Position numbers and translations under genes: made by a program
Part shown: positions 1 through 8,985 of the stretch, in pieces
Position numbering within the stretch: the first letter of the stretch is position 1
Layout of the letters: each line of letters begins with the position of its first letter
Source of the DNA: Sphingomonas crocodyli
GTDB lineage: Bacteria > Pseudomonadota > Alphaproteobacteria > Sphingomonadales > Sphingomonadaceae
Direction: 5' to 3'
Length of the DNA stretch: 64,000 nucleotides
NCBI RefSeq assembly: GCF_004005865.1
Contig: NZ_SACN01000001.1
Location: forward strand, 620,001-684,000
The notes under the pieces: generated by a model
What the model was told of the DNA's origin: nothing
The model's database searches: none
The model's input: only the letters and a program-made list of their open reading frames with translations

Positions 1-159
1 ATTGCTGCTGGTACGGTTTGGATCAACCGCTTCATTCGGAGCGGAGACATGGTCATTCCCACCGGCGGCTATGGTCAGTCGGGTTTCGGCAAGGATCTCG
101 GCCGGCAGGCTTTCGAGGGCAATTTGCGACACAAGAGCGTATTGATTGATTTCGACTGA
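1..159 (+). CDS. Aldehyde dehydrogenase, C-terminal end (partial)
   Basis: The reading frame is open from the first base and stops at 157-159, so only the last 52 residues are present; the start lies off the left edge. The segment GTVWINRF followed by GGYGQSGFGKDLG is the typical C-terminal block of NAD(P)-dependent aldehyde dehydrogenases, which oxidise aldehydes to acids in the cytoplasm. The catalytic Cys and Glu are outside the window, so the subfamily and substrate cannot be judged. A 10-bp perfect hairpin follows 17 bases after the stop. The next gene is convergent, so this gene closes its own operon. Confidence 0.85.
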   Translation: MAAGTVWINRFIRSGDMVIPTGGYGQSGFGKDLGRQAFEGNLRHKSVLIDFD

Positions 160-176
160 GCTGCCGCAAGGGGCTT

Positions 177-203
177 GGTAGCGTTGGCCTATGCAACGCT
201 ACC
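177..203 (+). terminator. Hairpin after aldehyde dehydrogenase
   Basis: GGTAGCGTTG (177-186) pairs perfectly with CAACGCTACC (194-203) across a 7-base loop. It sits just after the stop at 159. No T-run follows, so intrinsic termination strength is uncertain, but position and perfect pairing fit a transcript end. Confidence 0.6.
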
Positions 204-529
204 GGTCCCGGGCTTAACCGTCACGGGCTCGCATCATATGCTCGTCAGTTCGTGCACCTAAATTTCTCAGACGTCATGCTGGCCTCAGCCGCGGCGGAGG
301 GCATTTTCTAGTGATCCGCTAAACCCTGCTCCGTGGCATCGGCGCCAGCGAAACGGAATTGGTACGTGTCACTAAAGTGATCCGAGACTGCCGCTGGCAC
401 CCTCGTTATGTGGCTGCGGTTAGGCTGTGACGAGAGCGTGCATCATACACAGCGACCATGCCCGCGAAGGTGGCTTGAGCCCTGCGCAACTCCTGTCGGC
501 CACTCCGGGATAGCTGGAGCAGACGGCTA
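204..529. other. Intergenic stretch between convergent genes
   Basis: About 325 bases lie between the aldehyde dehydrogenase hairpin and the end of the convergent MFS gene. I see no convincing reading frame with family resemblance, no RNA gene and no repeat. An open frame on the plus strand from 408 runs into the MFS gene as its antisense and has no supporting features. Confidence 0.5.
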
Positions 530-1840
530 CTATTGCTCCTCGCGTGCGTCTTTCAGGTCCTCAGTCAATGTGCGAGCGCCCAGAAAGAAGCAGGCGCTGC
601 CAGCGAGGAAGACTGGACCCATCGTGACGAACGCCAGCGTAAGACCCTGCGCACCGAACCGCACGGTAAGGGCTTGGCTTAAGGCTCCTACAAGCAGGGG
701 ACCTACGCCGCCGCCCACGATGTTGGCGCAAAAGACCGCGATTGATGCCGCAACGGATCGCCTTCTGACTCCTGCCAACGATTGAAGCAGAGCGTAGGAC
801 GGCGCCATCCAGCACATCGAAAGAAAGGTAGGGATTGCCAGGAACCGCAAAGCCAATTGCGGATCTTTGATCAGCAACAAGCCCAGATAGAGAGGGGCCG
901 CTAAAAAGGTCGCAAGAGCCGGTAGCCAAAAGCCCCATCGCAGATTGAAGCGGACCAGGCGATCGACCATCAAACCGCCGGCCGCCGAGCCGATGATCGA
1001 GGCCATCCCGAAATAAAGGAAGATCTGAAAACCAATCTCGGTCGGCGACATGTTGAGCTTGCGCGCAAAGAGCGGCGTCACCCACATCTGAGTGCCATAA
1101 TCCGCCATCGTGGTGAATGCTAAGGCGAGGATGAGATATCGATAGGAGCGCCGTTTGAAGAGGCTTCCTGCCGCTGCAAGAAAGCTGTCGCCCTTAGCCG
1201 GTTCGGAAGGTCGCCCTTCTGAAATGCCGCGGACCGGCTGTTTGAAGAGCAGTATGAACAAAATGCCGGTTGCGACACCGATACCGCCAAGCACGCGACA
1301 TCCATCCTGCCAGCCGAACGTCGTTGTCAGGATGCCGCCTACGGGGGGCGCGAGTTGTGCGCCAAGCGAGGCCGCAATCCCCACCACGGCCATCGCTCCG
1401 CCGCGCCGATGTGGGGGATATAGGTCAGCCACCATCGAGTGAGCAGGCGCTAGGGCGCCTGCCTGGCCCAGGCCAATGATGAGCCGCGCGAACACTAGCC
1501 CTGAGAAGTCCTGGGCATGCGACATCAGATAAACACCGACACTCCAAACCGCGAGAAGGCCGGCCAAGACCGCTACCCTCGATACGCGATCAGCCAGCCG
1601 GCCGAGCGGGATGGTGAAAAGGCAGTAGCTGATCGCAAAAGCGGGCCCCGAAATGAAGCCGATCTGCGTGTCGCTTAGCGGGATCGTCGTCTTTACCGAT
1701 TCCGCAATCCCGCCGAACAAATAGCGGTCGAGATAGTCGACCACCACGATCCAACAGATCACGAACATGAACAGGTGGCGTTTAGCCGCAGTGGCCTGAC
1801 CGACCGACGCTGTTGTTGCGGAATCAGAAGGTGCAATCAT
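530..1840 (-). CDS. MFS transporter (spinster-like), hydantoinase operon 1
   Basis: This 436-residue inner-membrane protein has about 12 hydrophobic segments. It has the DYLDRY motif in TM1 (about residues 35-40) and a loop 2-3 motif A, GRLADRVSR (about 80-88). Both are typical of the MFS subgroup that often carries organic acids or aromatic substrates in catabolic operons. The ATG at 1840 has a G-rich stretch just upstream that can serve as ribosome-binding site. It is the last of four same-strand genes (HyuA, HyuB, FAD oxidase, carrier), 81 bases after the oxidase stop. By context it probably imports the substrate or an intermediate of that pathway; direction and substrate are inference. 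Confidence 0.85.
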   Translation of the reverse strand: MIAPSDSATTASVGQATAAKRHLFMFVICWIVVVDYLDRYLFGGIAESVKTTIPLSDTQIGFISGPAFAISYCLFTIPLGRLADRVSRVAVLAGLLAVWSVGVYLMSHAQDFSGLVFARLIIGLGQAGALAPAHSMVADLYPPHRRGGAMAVVGIAASLGAQLAPPVGGILTTTFGWQDGCRVLGGIGVATGILFILLFKQPVRGISEGRPSEPAKGDSFLAAAGSLFKRRSYRYLILALAFTTMADYGTQMWVTPLFARKLNMSPTEIGFQIFLYFGMASIIGSAAGGLMVDRLVRFNLRWGFWLPALATFLAAPLYLGLLLIKDPQLALRFLAIPTFLSMCWMAPSYALLQSLAGVRRRSVAASIAVFCANIVGGGVGPLLVGALSQALTVRFGAQGLTLAFVTMGPVFLAGSACFFLGARTLTEDLKDAREEQ

Positions 1841-1921
1841 GATGGCCCCCCAGTTTAGACATACATGACGTGCGCCAACACCAGCGCGACGATCGGTCTC
1901 GAAGCGGGACCGGGAGGCCGG

Positions 1922-3217
1922 TCACGCGAATTGGTCGAGGAACTGGTACCATCGGGTTGCTGCCCGCACGACCGGGACACGCAAACTATGGAAGGGCACG
2001 CGCGGCAAAGGCGACGACAACAACGAGGTGTCGATCGTCTTGCGCAGGATCTTCTCGGCGGTGAAGCGGCCGAGCATATTGCTCATGGCGAGCCCTGTCC
2101 CGTTATACCCCAGGGCATAGTGGACGTGGTCGCCGAGCTGTCCCATGCGCGGCAAGCCATCGAGGGTCATCGCAACGAACCCAGACCAGCCATAGTCGAT
2201 CGGTACGGAGGCGAGCTGTGGATAGGCTTTGACCATTTCGCTGCGAAGCCGGCGATAGGCTGATCCGCTGGCATCGCCGTCAAATGCCCCGCGTCCGCCG
2301 AATAACAGCCGACCATCATAGACGCGGCCATAGCGCAGCAGGCGGCGCGTATCGGACAATATGTGCCCTTGTGGGAGCACGCTCGACAAAAGCCCGGGAT
2401 CGAGCTTTGCTGTCGCGATTAGAGCGCTTGGAAAAGTAACCAGCGATTTTGCCAGACTGGGCACGAAATTGGTGAGCGACGTATAGCCATCGGTCCCGAT
2501 GATGACGTGCCGTGCCCATATAAGCTGACGCGGTGTGCGAAGCTCGACGCCGCCGGCTTTCTGAGTGATCGACAGGACTGGCGAATTGCCGAACATTGGT
2601 ACGCCGCGGGCATGTAGGGATCGCGCCATGCCGCGAGCAAAATTAAGGGGGTGAACAGCACCCACTTTGGGCATGAGATTCCCGCCGACAAAGGAGGTGG
2701 AGCCAGTGAGCGCGATCACCGTGTCGCGATCAATCTCTTCGATGTCGCGCTCGCCTAGCTCGTCTCTGACCCACTGCGTGGCAGCCCGTAGGCTCGCCAT
2801 CGCTTTGTCATTGTGGGCTGCAAAGATCGCACCATAAGAATGATAATCGCAGGCGATATCGAGCTCCTCGATGATCTCCCGGACATTCTCAACCGCCTCT
2901 AGAGCGATCTGACGCATACGATCTGAAACTGCGCGCCCGTGGCTTGAGGCAAGGCTTGCAAAGCTTGTGCGAAATCGCGTCGAGATAAAGCCGCCATTGC
3001 GGCCTGAACATCCCCACCCGATCGCATTGGCATCGAGAACGAGCGGCTCGATGCCAGCTTTGGCAAGAAAATGGGCCGCCGATAGGCCGGTATAGCCGGC
3101 GCCAATGATCGCGACGTCGGTCTTCACGTCTCTGTTTAGAGCTTCGCATTCGGGAGCGGGGAACGATGTCGCTTCCCAAAGCGACGGGCCTTTCGACAGG
3201 CCAGATAGATCGCTCAT
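1922..3217 (-). CDS. FAD-dependent amine oxidase (DAO/PuuB-like)
   Basis: The protein has 431 residues. An N-terminal dinucleotide-binding motif GAGYTG (39-44) and the region with GWGCSGRNGG match the D-amino-acid-oxidase fold family, closest in pattern to gamma-glutamylputrescine oxidase and similar amine or glycine oxidases. These use FAD and O2 to turn a C-N bond into an imine, which hydrolyses to a carbonyl plus an amine. It begins 2 bases after the HyuB stop, so translation is probably coupled. Together with HyuA/HyuB it suggests that ring opening of a cyclic amide is followed or preceded by oxidation at the amine. The actual substrate is unknown. Confidence 0.85.
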   Translation of the reverse strand: MSDLSGLSKGPSLWEATSFPAPECEALNRDVKTDVAIIGAGYTGLSAAHFLAKAGIEPLVLDANAIGWGCSGRNGGFISTRFRTSFASLASSHGRAVSDRMRQIALEAVENVREIIEELDIACDYHSYGAIFAAHNDKAMASLRAATQWVRDELGERDIEEIDRDTVIALTGSTSFVGGNLMPKVGAVHPLNFARGMARSLHARGVPMFGNSPVLSITQKAGGVELRTPRQLIWARHVIIGTDGYTSLTNFVPSLAKSLVTFPSALIATAKLDPGLLSSVLPQGHILSDTRRLLRYGRVYDGRLLFGGRGAFDGDASGSAYRRLRSEMVKAYPQLASVPIDYGWSGFVAMTLDGLPRMGQLGDHVHYALGYNGTGLAMSNMLGRFTAEKILRKTIDTSLLSSPLPRVPFHSLRVPVVRAATRWYQFLDQFA

Positions 3218-3219
3218 GG

Positions 3220-4881
3220 TCAGACATATCCCTCTTGTTGGTCGCGCACCCGTTCGGCTTCTGGCCGATCTTGTGGCGAGCCGAAGCCGCCGCCGCCGGC
3301 GCTGCGGACCAGGATTTTGTCTCCCATGCCGAAGCTCAGCATGTTCTCGCGCGGAGAGAGATAACCGCGTTCGCGATCGGTATCGGGATTATAAACGACA
3401 AGGCTTGGGCTGCCGGCTTTGCCACCACGGCCACCCCAGGGCGCTGTCTCAGCGGAACGTTGCTGGAGGCGAACCCATCCCGCGGCGCTATCTGTCAGGA
3501 ACTCGTAGACACGTTCCAGGGCGAGGCCTCCGCGATGCTGTCCCTCCCCGCCAGAATTGGGCACGAGCGCCGAGCGGAGGACGCGCACAGGTCCTAGGCT
3601 CTCCATGACTTCAGCGGAGATGAGCGAACAATTGCTGCCATGCGTGTCAACCGCGTCGAGACCGTCATGGGCAACAGATCCGCCCATGCCTCCCCCCATC
3701 AGATCGAGAACGGTGAACGGCACCGCTTCGCCTGTCTTCAGGCGACCAGGACGGTCATCGACACCGCTTGCCCTAAAGACAGGAAAAGAAATCTGGCTCC
3801 CGGCCGCACTGCGTTCAGGCACGGCTTCGGAAAGCGCCTTCAAGATGACATCCGCTACGCCCTGTTGGACAAAGTGGCGGGCCGCGACCGCTGCTGGTTT
3901 GCGCGGATTGAGTACGCTTCCAAGCGGTGCCTCGACAGAAAATACGCGATTAAACCCGCCATTTTGCGGAGTATCAGGTGCGACAACGCACTTGAGCGCG
4001 TAATTGGTCATGGAGATGGTCGAGGACCAGGGGCAATTGAGCGCCGCAGGGCGCTGATCACTCGACCCGGCAAAATCGACCTTGATCGACGAACCTTCGA
4101 TCGTGACGACGACATGCAACCGGATATTATCTTCGCTTGCGATCCCGTCTTCGAGAAGCGTTTCAGCTTCATAGCGGCCGTCCGCAATGCGTTCGACCAT
4201 GCCGCGTGCATAGGCCTCGCCGTAATTGAGGGTCGCGGCCGCCAGTCGCCGGAAGGTTTCGTTACCGTGGAGGGCTGCCAGTTCGGCAAGGCGCCGCTCC
4301 GCCGTGCGGCAGCCCGCGACCTGAGCACGCAAATCGCCAAGGCAGATGTCCGGGAAGCGGACGTTTGAGCGAATGAACTCGACCGCAGTTTCGTTCTGCA
4401 CGCCACCATCGATGAAGCGGATCTGAGGGAAGATCAGGCCTTCGGCATAAACCTCAACATTGTCCGCGACCGTTGTTCCCGGGAACCGTCCGCCAATGTC
4501 GAGATGATGCGCGATCGTCGAGGCGACGCCAATGATTTCGCCATCGTTGAAGATTGGACTGAACAGGGTGATGTCGGGTGTGTGCGTGCAGCCCTTATAG
4601 GGGTCGTTGCAGATGAAGACGTCGCCGGGCTTCCATTGCTCGAGCGGAATGCGTTGGCGAATATGCCCATAGGCCGTCGACATCGTGCCCAATTGCGATG
4701 CGATGGTCTCGGCCTGTGCGAGCATTTCACCTTCCGGGGTGAAGATACCGCAGGCATAATCGTAGCTATCCCAGATGACGGCCGAGAAGGCGCTACGCCG
4801 CAGCGCTCTCGACATCTCTTCGGCGATACCGACCAGCTGATGCTGAAATACATCGCGATCGATGCTGAAATTAGCGGACAT
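3220..4881 (-). CDS. Hydantoinase B / oxoprolinase family, pair 1
   Basis: This 553-residue protein belongs to the HyuB family, which forms the large ATP-dependent complex with HyuA that opens hydantoins, 5-oxoproline and related lactams (acetophenone and acetone carboxylases are relatives). The block CNDPYKGCTHTPDI (about 91-104) near the N-terminus and the glycine-rich SAGGGGFGSPQDR end are both conserved in the family. Its ATG at 4881 overlaps the last 11 bases of HyuA, a normal hyuA-hyuB arrangement. It is the second gene of the minus-strand operon. HyuA and HyuB should act together in the cytoplasm; which cyclic amide is opened cannot be read from sequence. Confidence 0.92.
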   Translation of the reverse strand: MSANFSIDRDVFQHQLVGIAEEMSRALRRSAFSAVIWDSYDYACGIFTPEGEMLAQAETIASQLGTMSTAYGHIRQRIPLEQWKPGDVFICNDPYKGCTHTPDITLFSPIFNDGEIIGVASTIAHHLDIGGRFPGTTVADNVEVYAEGLIFPQIRFIDGGVQNETAVEFIRSNVRFPDICLGDLRAQVAGCRTAERRLAELAALHGNETFRRLAAATLNYGEAYARGMVERIADGRYEAETLLEDGIASEDNIRLHVVVTIEGSSIKVDFAGSSDQRPAALNCPWSSTISMTNYALKCVVAPDTPQNGGFNRVFSVEAPLGSVLNPRKPAAVAARHFVQQGVADVILKALSEAVPERSAAGSQISFPVFRASGVDDRPGRLKTGEAVPFTVLDLMGGGMGGSVAHDGLDAVDTHGSNCSLISAEVMESLGPVRVLRSALVPNSGGEGQHRGGLALERVYEFLTDSAAGWVRLQQRSAETAPWGGRGGKAGSPSLVVYNPDTDRERGYLSPRENMLSFGMGDKILVRSAGGGGFGSPQDRPEAERVRDQQEGYV

Positions 4882-6931
4882 TCGGCTCTCCTTGCGAGCG
4901 GATGCTAATGACTCCGAAGTCGTCCACGCGGCCGATCTGACGCGGTAGGATGATCACGGTGGTGTCGCTCTGGCTGATCACGGCGGGGCCCTCCATCACG
5001 TCCCCGGGAGCCAGATCTGCGCGAGCGTAAACTGGGCATTTCTGACGAGAGCCGGTGCGGTCGAGCAGCATCTCGCGCCAGCCGATCGGGTCGGGATGGG
5101 CACGCGTCTTGGGAGGGATCTGATTGAAAGTCGGCTTTGCGACGTCACCGACCGCCGTCATGCGCAGGTTGACGACCTCCAACGTGCCGCCCGGATTGCT
5201 ATGGCCGAACGCCTGCCGATGAAGTGCGTCGAACGCTTCCTCGATGGCTGCGATATCGACACGTCCGTCCGCTGCACGAGCCAGAGGGACAGTCAGGTTG
5301 TGGAACTGCCCTTTATAGCGAAGGTCGAGTGCCTGCTGATAAGAGCGTTTCTCGTTTGCGATTCCATCGCTCTCGAGAGAGGCTTCGAGCTTACCAAAAA
5401 GCTCGTCAAAAGCGCGTTTCAGGGCCTGGTCGGAAATTGTCGCGAGGTCGCCTGCAAACACCGCCTGTGCGCTATGACGGACGTCCGCCATAAGCAGGCC
5501 GAGCGCTGAAAACACACCTGGCCGTGGTGGGATAAGGATCTGCTCGGCCCCTAGTTCGCGCTCCATGAAGGACGCGAAGATCGAACCTGCTCCCCCGAAT
5601 GCCAAAAGCGAGAAGTCGCGTAGATCTTGTCCGCGTTCGACGGTGAGCGTCCGGATGGCCTGCCGCATCTGGGCACAGGCAACCGCGATCATTCCGAAGG
5701 CGGCCTCTTCGATACTGATGTCGAGAGGTCCCGCCACATCCTTGGCGATGGCCGCGCGAGCGCGTTCAATATCAAGGCGAATGTCGCCCCCGGTGAAATC
5801 GGCAGGATCGAGAATGCCAAGAACCGCCACAGCATCGGTCAACGTCGCCGCGGTGCCACCCTTACTGTAGCAGGCTGGACCTGGCACAGCGCCCGCCGAA
5901 TGCGGGCCGATATGGAGCGAGCCGGCATGATCGACCGTTGCAATGGATCCGCCGCCTGCCGAAATCGTCTCGATATCGAGCATCGGGACCCGCACGACCT
6001 GGCCGTTGATCGCGCGTTCATGGGTAAGGCCAGGTTGGCTATCGATGATGAGGGAAAAGTCAGCCGATGTGCCGCCCATATCGAAAGTGACCAGATTTTT
6101 TGCGCCAATCTGTCGCCCTAGTTCGGCGGATGCGATTGCGCCGCCCGCGGGGCCCGACAGCAGCATTGCGGCTGGATTGGCCTCGATCGAGGGAGGGGCT
6201 GCAACACCGCCATTGCTGCACATCAACCTCAGCGGTGCTGCGAAACCGACAGCCGACAATTTTGTCGTTAGAGACTTCAAATAGGCCGAAAGCTCGGGTC
6301 CCACATAAGCGGCCGCAGCTGTCGTATTCGCCCGCAGGAACTCACCCATCTGCGGATTGATCTCGCACGACAGATAGGGCTTTTGTCCCGTACCCGCTTC
6401 GATGGCGTCCGCCAGCAAGCGCTCATTGCCGTCATTGTGAAATGAGAACAGGAAAGAGATGGCGACCGCTTGCGGGTTCATCTCTTTGAGCTGCGCTACA
6501 ATGCTATCAATAGTGGCCTGATCCGGAATTGTGATCCGTTCACCGAAGGCGTCGACCCGTTCTTCAACCTCGATGATTTTGGATCGAGGAACTACGGGCC
6601 ATCTCTTTTCGGACGTCAGGCCATAAGTGTGAGGGCGCCGCTGATCCCCGATCTCCAGCACGTCTCTAAAGCCGTTGGTAACGAGGAGGACAACGTCGGC
6701 GCCCTTGCGTTCCAGCCAGGCGTTCGTCGCAATGGTCGATGCATGGATGAAGCTGGTCAGGTCGCTGATCGACAGGCCCGCTTTGGCTAAAAGACGTTCA
6801 ATGCCAGTGATGATTGCTGCGCCATCACCGGCGCTCGATGGCACCTTGTCAACCAATATATTGCCATTTTCGGTATCGATGAGGACCAGATCTGTGAATG
6901 TCCCGCCGACGTCCGAAGAAAGGTACAACAT
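4871..6931 (-). CDS. Hydantoinase A / oxoprolinase family, pair 1
   Basis: This 686-residue HyuA-family subunit has the actin-like ATPase phosphate loop DVGGTFTDLV (about 7-16), a second DMGGTSADF block in the middle and a FGGAG block near two thirds. These are the nucleotide-binding elements of the ASKHA fold. With HyuB it hydrolyses ATP to activate and open a cyclic amide such as N-methylhydantoin or 5-oxoproline. It is the first gene of the four-gene minus-strand operon. Upstream at 7012-7042 lies a sequence shared with two other promoters in the left third of the window, which may control it. Length is standard for the family. Confidence 0.93.
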   Translation of the reverse strand: MLYLSSDVGGTFTDLVLIDTENGNILVDKVPSSAGDGAAIITGIERLLAKAGLSISDLTSFIHASTIATNAWLERKGADVVLLVTNGFRDVLEIGDQRRPHTYGLTSEKRWPVVPRSKIIEVEERVDAFGERITIPDQATIDSIVAQLKEMNPQAVAISFLFSFHNDGNERLLADAIEAGTGQKPYLSCEINPQMGEFLRANTTAAAAYVGPELSAYLKSLTTKLSAVGFAAPLRLMCSNGGVAAPPSIEANPAAMLLSGPAGGAIASAELGRQIGAKNLVTFDMGGTSADFSLIIDSQPGLTHERAINGQVVRVPMLDIETISAGGGSIATVDHAGSLHIGPHSAGAVPGPACYSKGGTAATLTDAVAVLGILDPADFTGGDIRLDIERARAAIAKDVAGPLDISIEEAAFGMIAVACAQMRQAIRTLTVERGQDLRDFSLLAFGGAGSIFASFMERELGAEQILIPPRPGVFSALGLLMADVRHSAQAVFAGDLATISDQALKRAFDELFGKLEASLESDGIANEKRSYQQALDLRYKGQFHNLTVPLARAADGRVDIAAIEEAFDALHRQAFGHSNPGGTLEVVNLRMTAVGDVAKPTFNQIPPKTRAHPDPIGWREMLLDRTGSRQKCPVYARADLAPGDVMEGPAVISQSDTTVIILPRQIGRVDDFGVISIRSQGEPNVR

Positions 6932-7011
6932 GCAAAATAGCCCCTAATCCCGCCGGATTGCGCTATGCCAGGGCTCCGAGGGTTGAGTGGAGCGTGCACG
7001 TAGGGCAATCA

Positions 7012-7042
7012 GCTTGCAACAGTTTATTGAAATTTTTGCGTC
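7012..7042. promoter_or_regulatory. Shared element upstream of hydantoinase pair 1
   Basis: The blocks GCTTGCAA, TATTGAAATT (7025-7034) and GCGTCA occur in this order. The same blocks in the same order, with different spacing, occur at 12930-12966 upstream of hydantoinase pair 2. The site is about 80 bases upstream of the HyuA start at 6931, on the opposite orientation. A role as regulator site is inference from recurrence. Confidence 0.4.
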
Positions 7043-7057
7043 AAATTGACGATCTGT

Positions 7058-8563
7058 TCACTGCGTCGTCCGTTCGGCTGCTGGTGCCGCCAGGCGATCG
7101 AGAACGTTGCGCGTGATCCGGCTGACGGCCGGATCTTCTAGGCCATGAATCCAATCCGTAGTGCCGGCGGTGAAGACGATCCCTCCAGCAGGAGAAGTGA
7201 AGCTTCCCATCACAGCGTGGCCATGAGCGTAAGTCGCAAGGGTTTCTGGCTCGAGATTTCCACCTGCTTGCTGAGCAACGAACTCAAGATCTGAAAGCAT
7301 GCCGTCAGGACAGGAGCCGGCTGGAGCCGTCTCGCGCGTAAATAACGCGACCGGAGCAATTCCCGCGATCTCGAAATTCTCCGGCGTTCCGTCTTCGCCT
7401 GTCGGAAAAGGCAAACCCTTTTCGAGTTTCAGCGCGCAGCCATCGCATTCATAGCCGATGATGGCATGCGTCGCGCCCAGCTGATCACCATAACTCAGCC
7501 CCGTATCGGCCAATGCCCAATGGTTGGGGCGATAAATTGTGTATCCGCCAGCTGACGCGGGAGTTGCCCCACCAAAGCGCGCATATCCGCCTCGGGTGAA
7601 GCTGACGCCGGTCATCGTATTCTCTGGCCGCTGCGTCAGCCGATCGGACCAGATGCTCGTGTTGCGTCGCTTGTCCGCGGTATGAAGGATGGGATCGCGT
7701 GCAACCTTGCGCTTGAACGCGACCATTTGGCGGCCCTCCTTTTCAAGGCGCACCTGCCAAAAGGCCGTGTTGCCGGAGAAGAAGGCCGCGTTACCGCCGT
7801 TGGCCACGTGGGCTTCGACTGTGTCGCGCATTTCCCACGACCAATATTCATCATGTCCAGTCGACAGGATCAGGCGATAGCCCGACGCCAGATCGGGGAA
7901 TTCTTGGAGGTCGCCATTGACCGCATAGTCAACCTCGATCCCCTCACGCGCGAGCCATTTAGCAAATTTGCCGCCCCATTGCGCCCAGCTCGCCGAACCG
8001 GCGAACTTGGAGATGTGATGGCGCTGGGCCCATGCGACGAAGTCTGATGCGGTGCCGGCCGCAGAGGTCGCAAATCGATGCGCGGTTTCGGGAAGAGAGA
8101 TGAAGCCTTTGGGTAGGGGTCTTTCGAACGAGACAATGGGCGCGCCACCGAGATAGCCTAGCTCGTCTGAGACGTAGGTGCTTGCCCCGCCAAATGTATT
8201 ATAGGCGTTCCAGGTATTGGTCTCGAGCACCCACAGGATCGCAGACGAAGGCTGAGGGGCGCGCACAACGAAGAAGGTTTCACCTGTTTCTCCGGACGCG
8301 CTTTGCAGCGTGAGGATGTAGAATCCTGACTTCAGATCTTTGGGTAGTGCGATCGAAAGCCCAACAGGCCAGCCACATCCATTGGCGACCACATCTTTAG
8401 GGATTTCATGAAAAGCGCCCGCACAGTCGCCTTCAGCGACGCGCTGCGACGACCTGCCTGCGCGGTCCAGATAATAGCGCAGGGTTGGAGCATCGGTGGA
8501 GAAGCACAATTCCGCGGTCTGCCCTGGCGCGTAGGACTGTCTGCGACTGTACACTTCGATCAT
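7058..8563 (-). CDS. N,N-dimethylformamidase large-subunit-like amidohydrolase
   Basis: This 501-residue protein resembles the C-terminal part of the large subunit of N,N-dimethylformamidase. It has WVLETNTWNAYNTFGG (about 111-126) and ILSTGHDEYWSWEMR (about 232-246). From memory, the family's mononuclear iron is held by a Tyr and by the His and Glu of an H-D-E segment; here H237 and E239 fit that pair. The enzyme family hydrolyses small tertiary amides to amine and acid. The known large subunit is clearly longer (over 700 residues), and I see no small-subunit gene beside this one, so it is a stand-alone, shorter relative. It ends 126 bases before the HyuA start on the same strand. Confidence 0.75.
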   Translation of the reverse strand: MIEVYSRRQSYAPGQTAELCFSTDAPTLRYYLDRAGRSSQRVAEGDCAGAFHEIPKDVVANGCGWPVGLSIALPKDLKSGFYILTLQSASGETGETFFVVRAPQPSSAILWVLETNTWNAYNTFGGASTYVSDELGYLGGAPIVSFERPLPKGFISLPETAHRFATSAAGTASDFVAWAQRHHISKFAGSASWAQWGGKFAKWLAREGIEVDYAVNGDLQEFPDLASGYRLILSTGHDEYWSWEMRDTVEAHVANGGNAAFFSGNTAFWQVRLEKEGRQMVAFKRKVARDPILHTADKRRNTSIWSDRLTQRPENTMTGVSFTRGGYARFGGATPASAGGYTIYRPNHWALADTGLSYGDQLGATHAIIGYECDGCALKLEKGLPFPTGEDGTPENFEIAGIAPVALFTRETAPAGSCPDGMLSDLEFVAQQAGGNLEPETLATYAHGHAVMGSFTSPAGGIVFTAGTTDWIHGLEDPAVSRITRNVLDRLAAPAAERTTQ

Positions 8564-8985
8564 CTCTCACCCATCCTCATATCGGGCCGCTGATATTGGT
8601 CCCGGGCTGAACGGTTCGGCGCGCAGCTTTTGCGCTTCGGTTATGAGTCCTAATCCTACGCGCCGCCGACTCATTTTCTGGCAAGGCGAGCGGTAGGCAG
8701 TCCTTGCGATATATTCAATATAATAAACTACGGGCTCCTTCAGGCGCCCTGTCGCTCTGGAGGCACATGCCTCGCCACAGCAGCATGAGATAAGACCAAA
8801 ACTCCAGTGGATCTCAGAAAATCGATAAAATACTCACGCTCTGGCGCGTCGGCATGCGTCCGATGCGGGGCGCTGCACGCTCAAGGCACATGCAGTCTTT
8901 CCCGCCGAAACATTCAAGATTATGATGCAATATCTGACTGGCAGTGCGAAGCCTGCCTCATAACGCACCGTGGAAAGGCTCGATC
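8564..8985. other. Divergent promoter region, DMFase-like gene / M20 gene
   Basis: About 420 bases separate the two divergent starts. The region contains an AT-rich patch around 8706-8732, described as its own site. I see no protein-coding signal on either strand and no RNA gene. Both promoters presumably lie here. Confidence 0.55.
8703..8724. promoter_or_regulatory. Shared AT-rich element (TCAATATA type)
   Basis: CTTGC followed after seven bases by TCAATATAAT resembles CTTGC ... TCAATATATTGA at 12931-12955. It lies between the divergent DMFase-like and M20 genes. The match is partial, so this is the weakest of the three copies. Confidence 0.35.

Noticed and set aside
408..785. Plus-strand open frame at the left edge
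   Set aside because: It overlaps the 3' end of the MFS gene on the other strand, has no ribosome-binding site and reads as low-complexity antisense residues.
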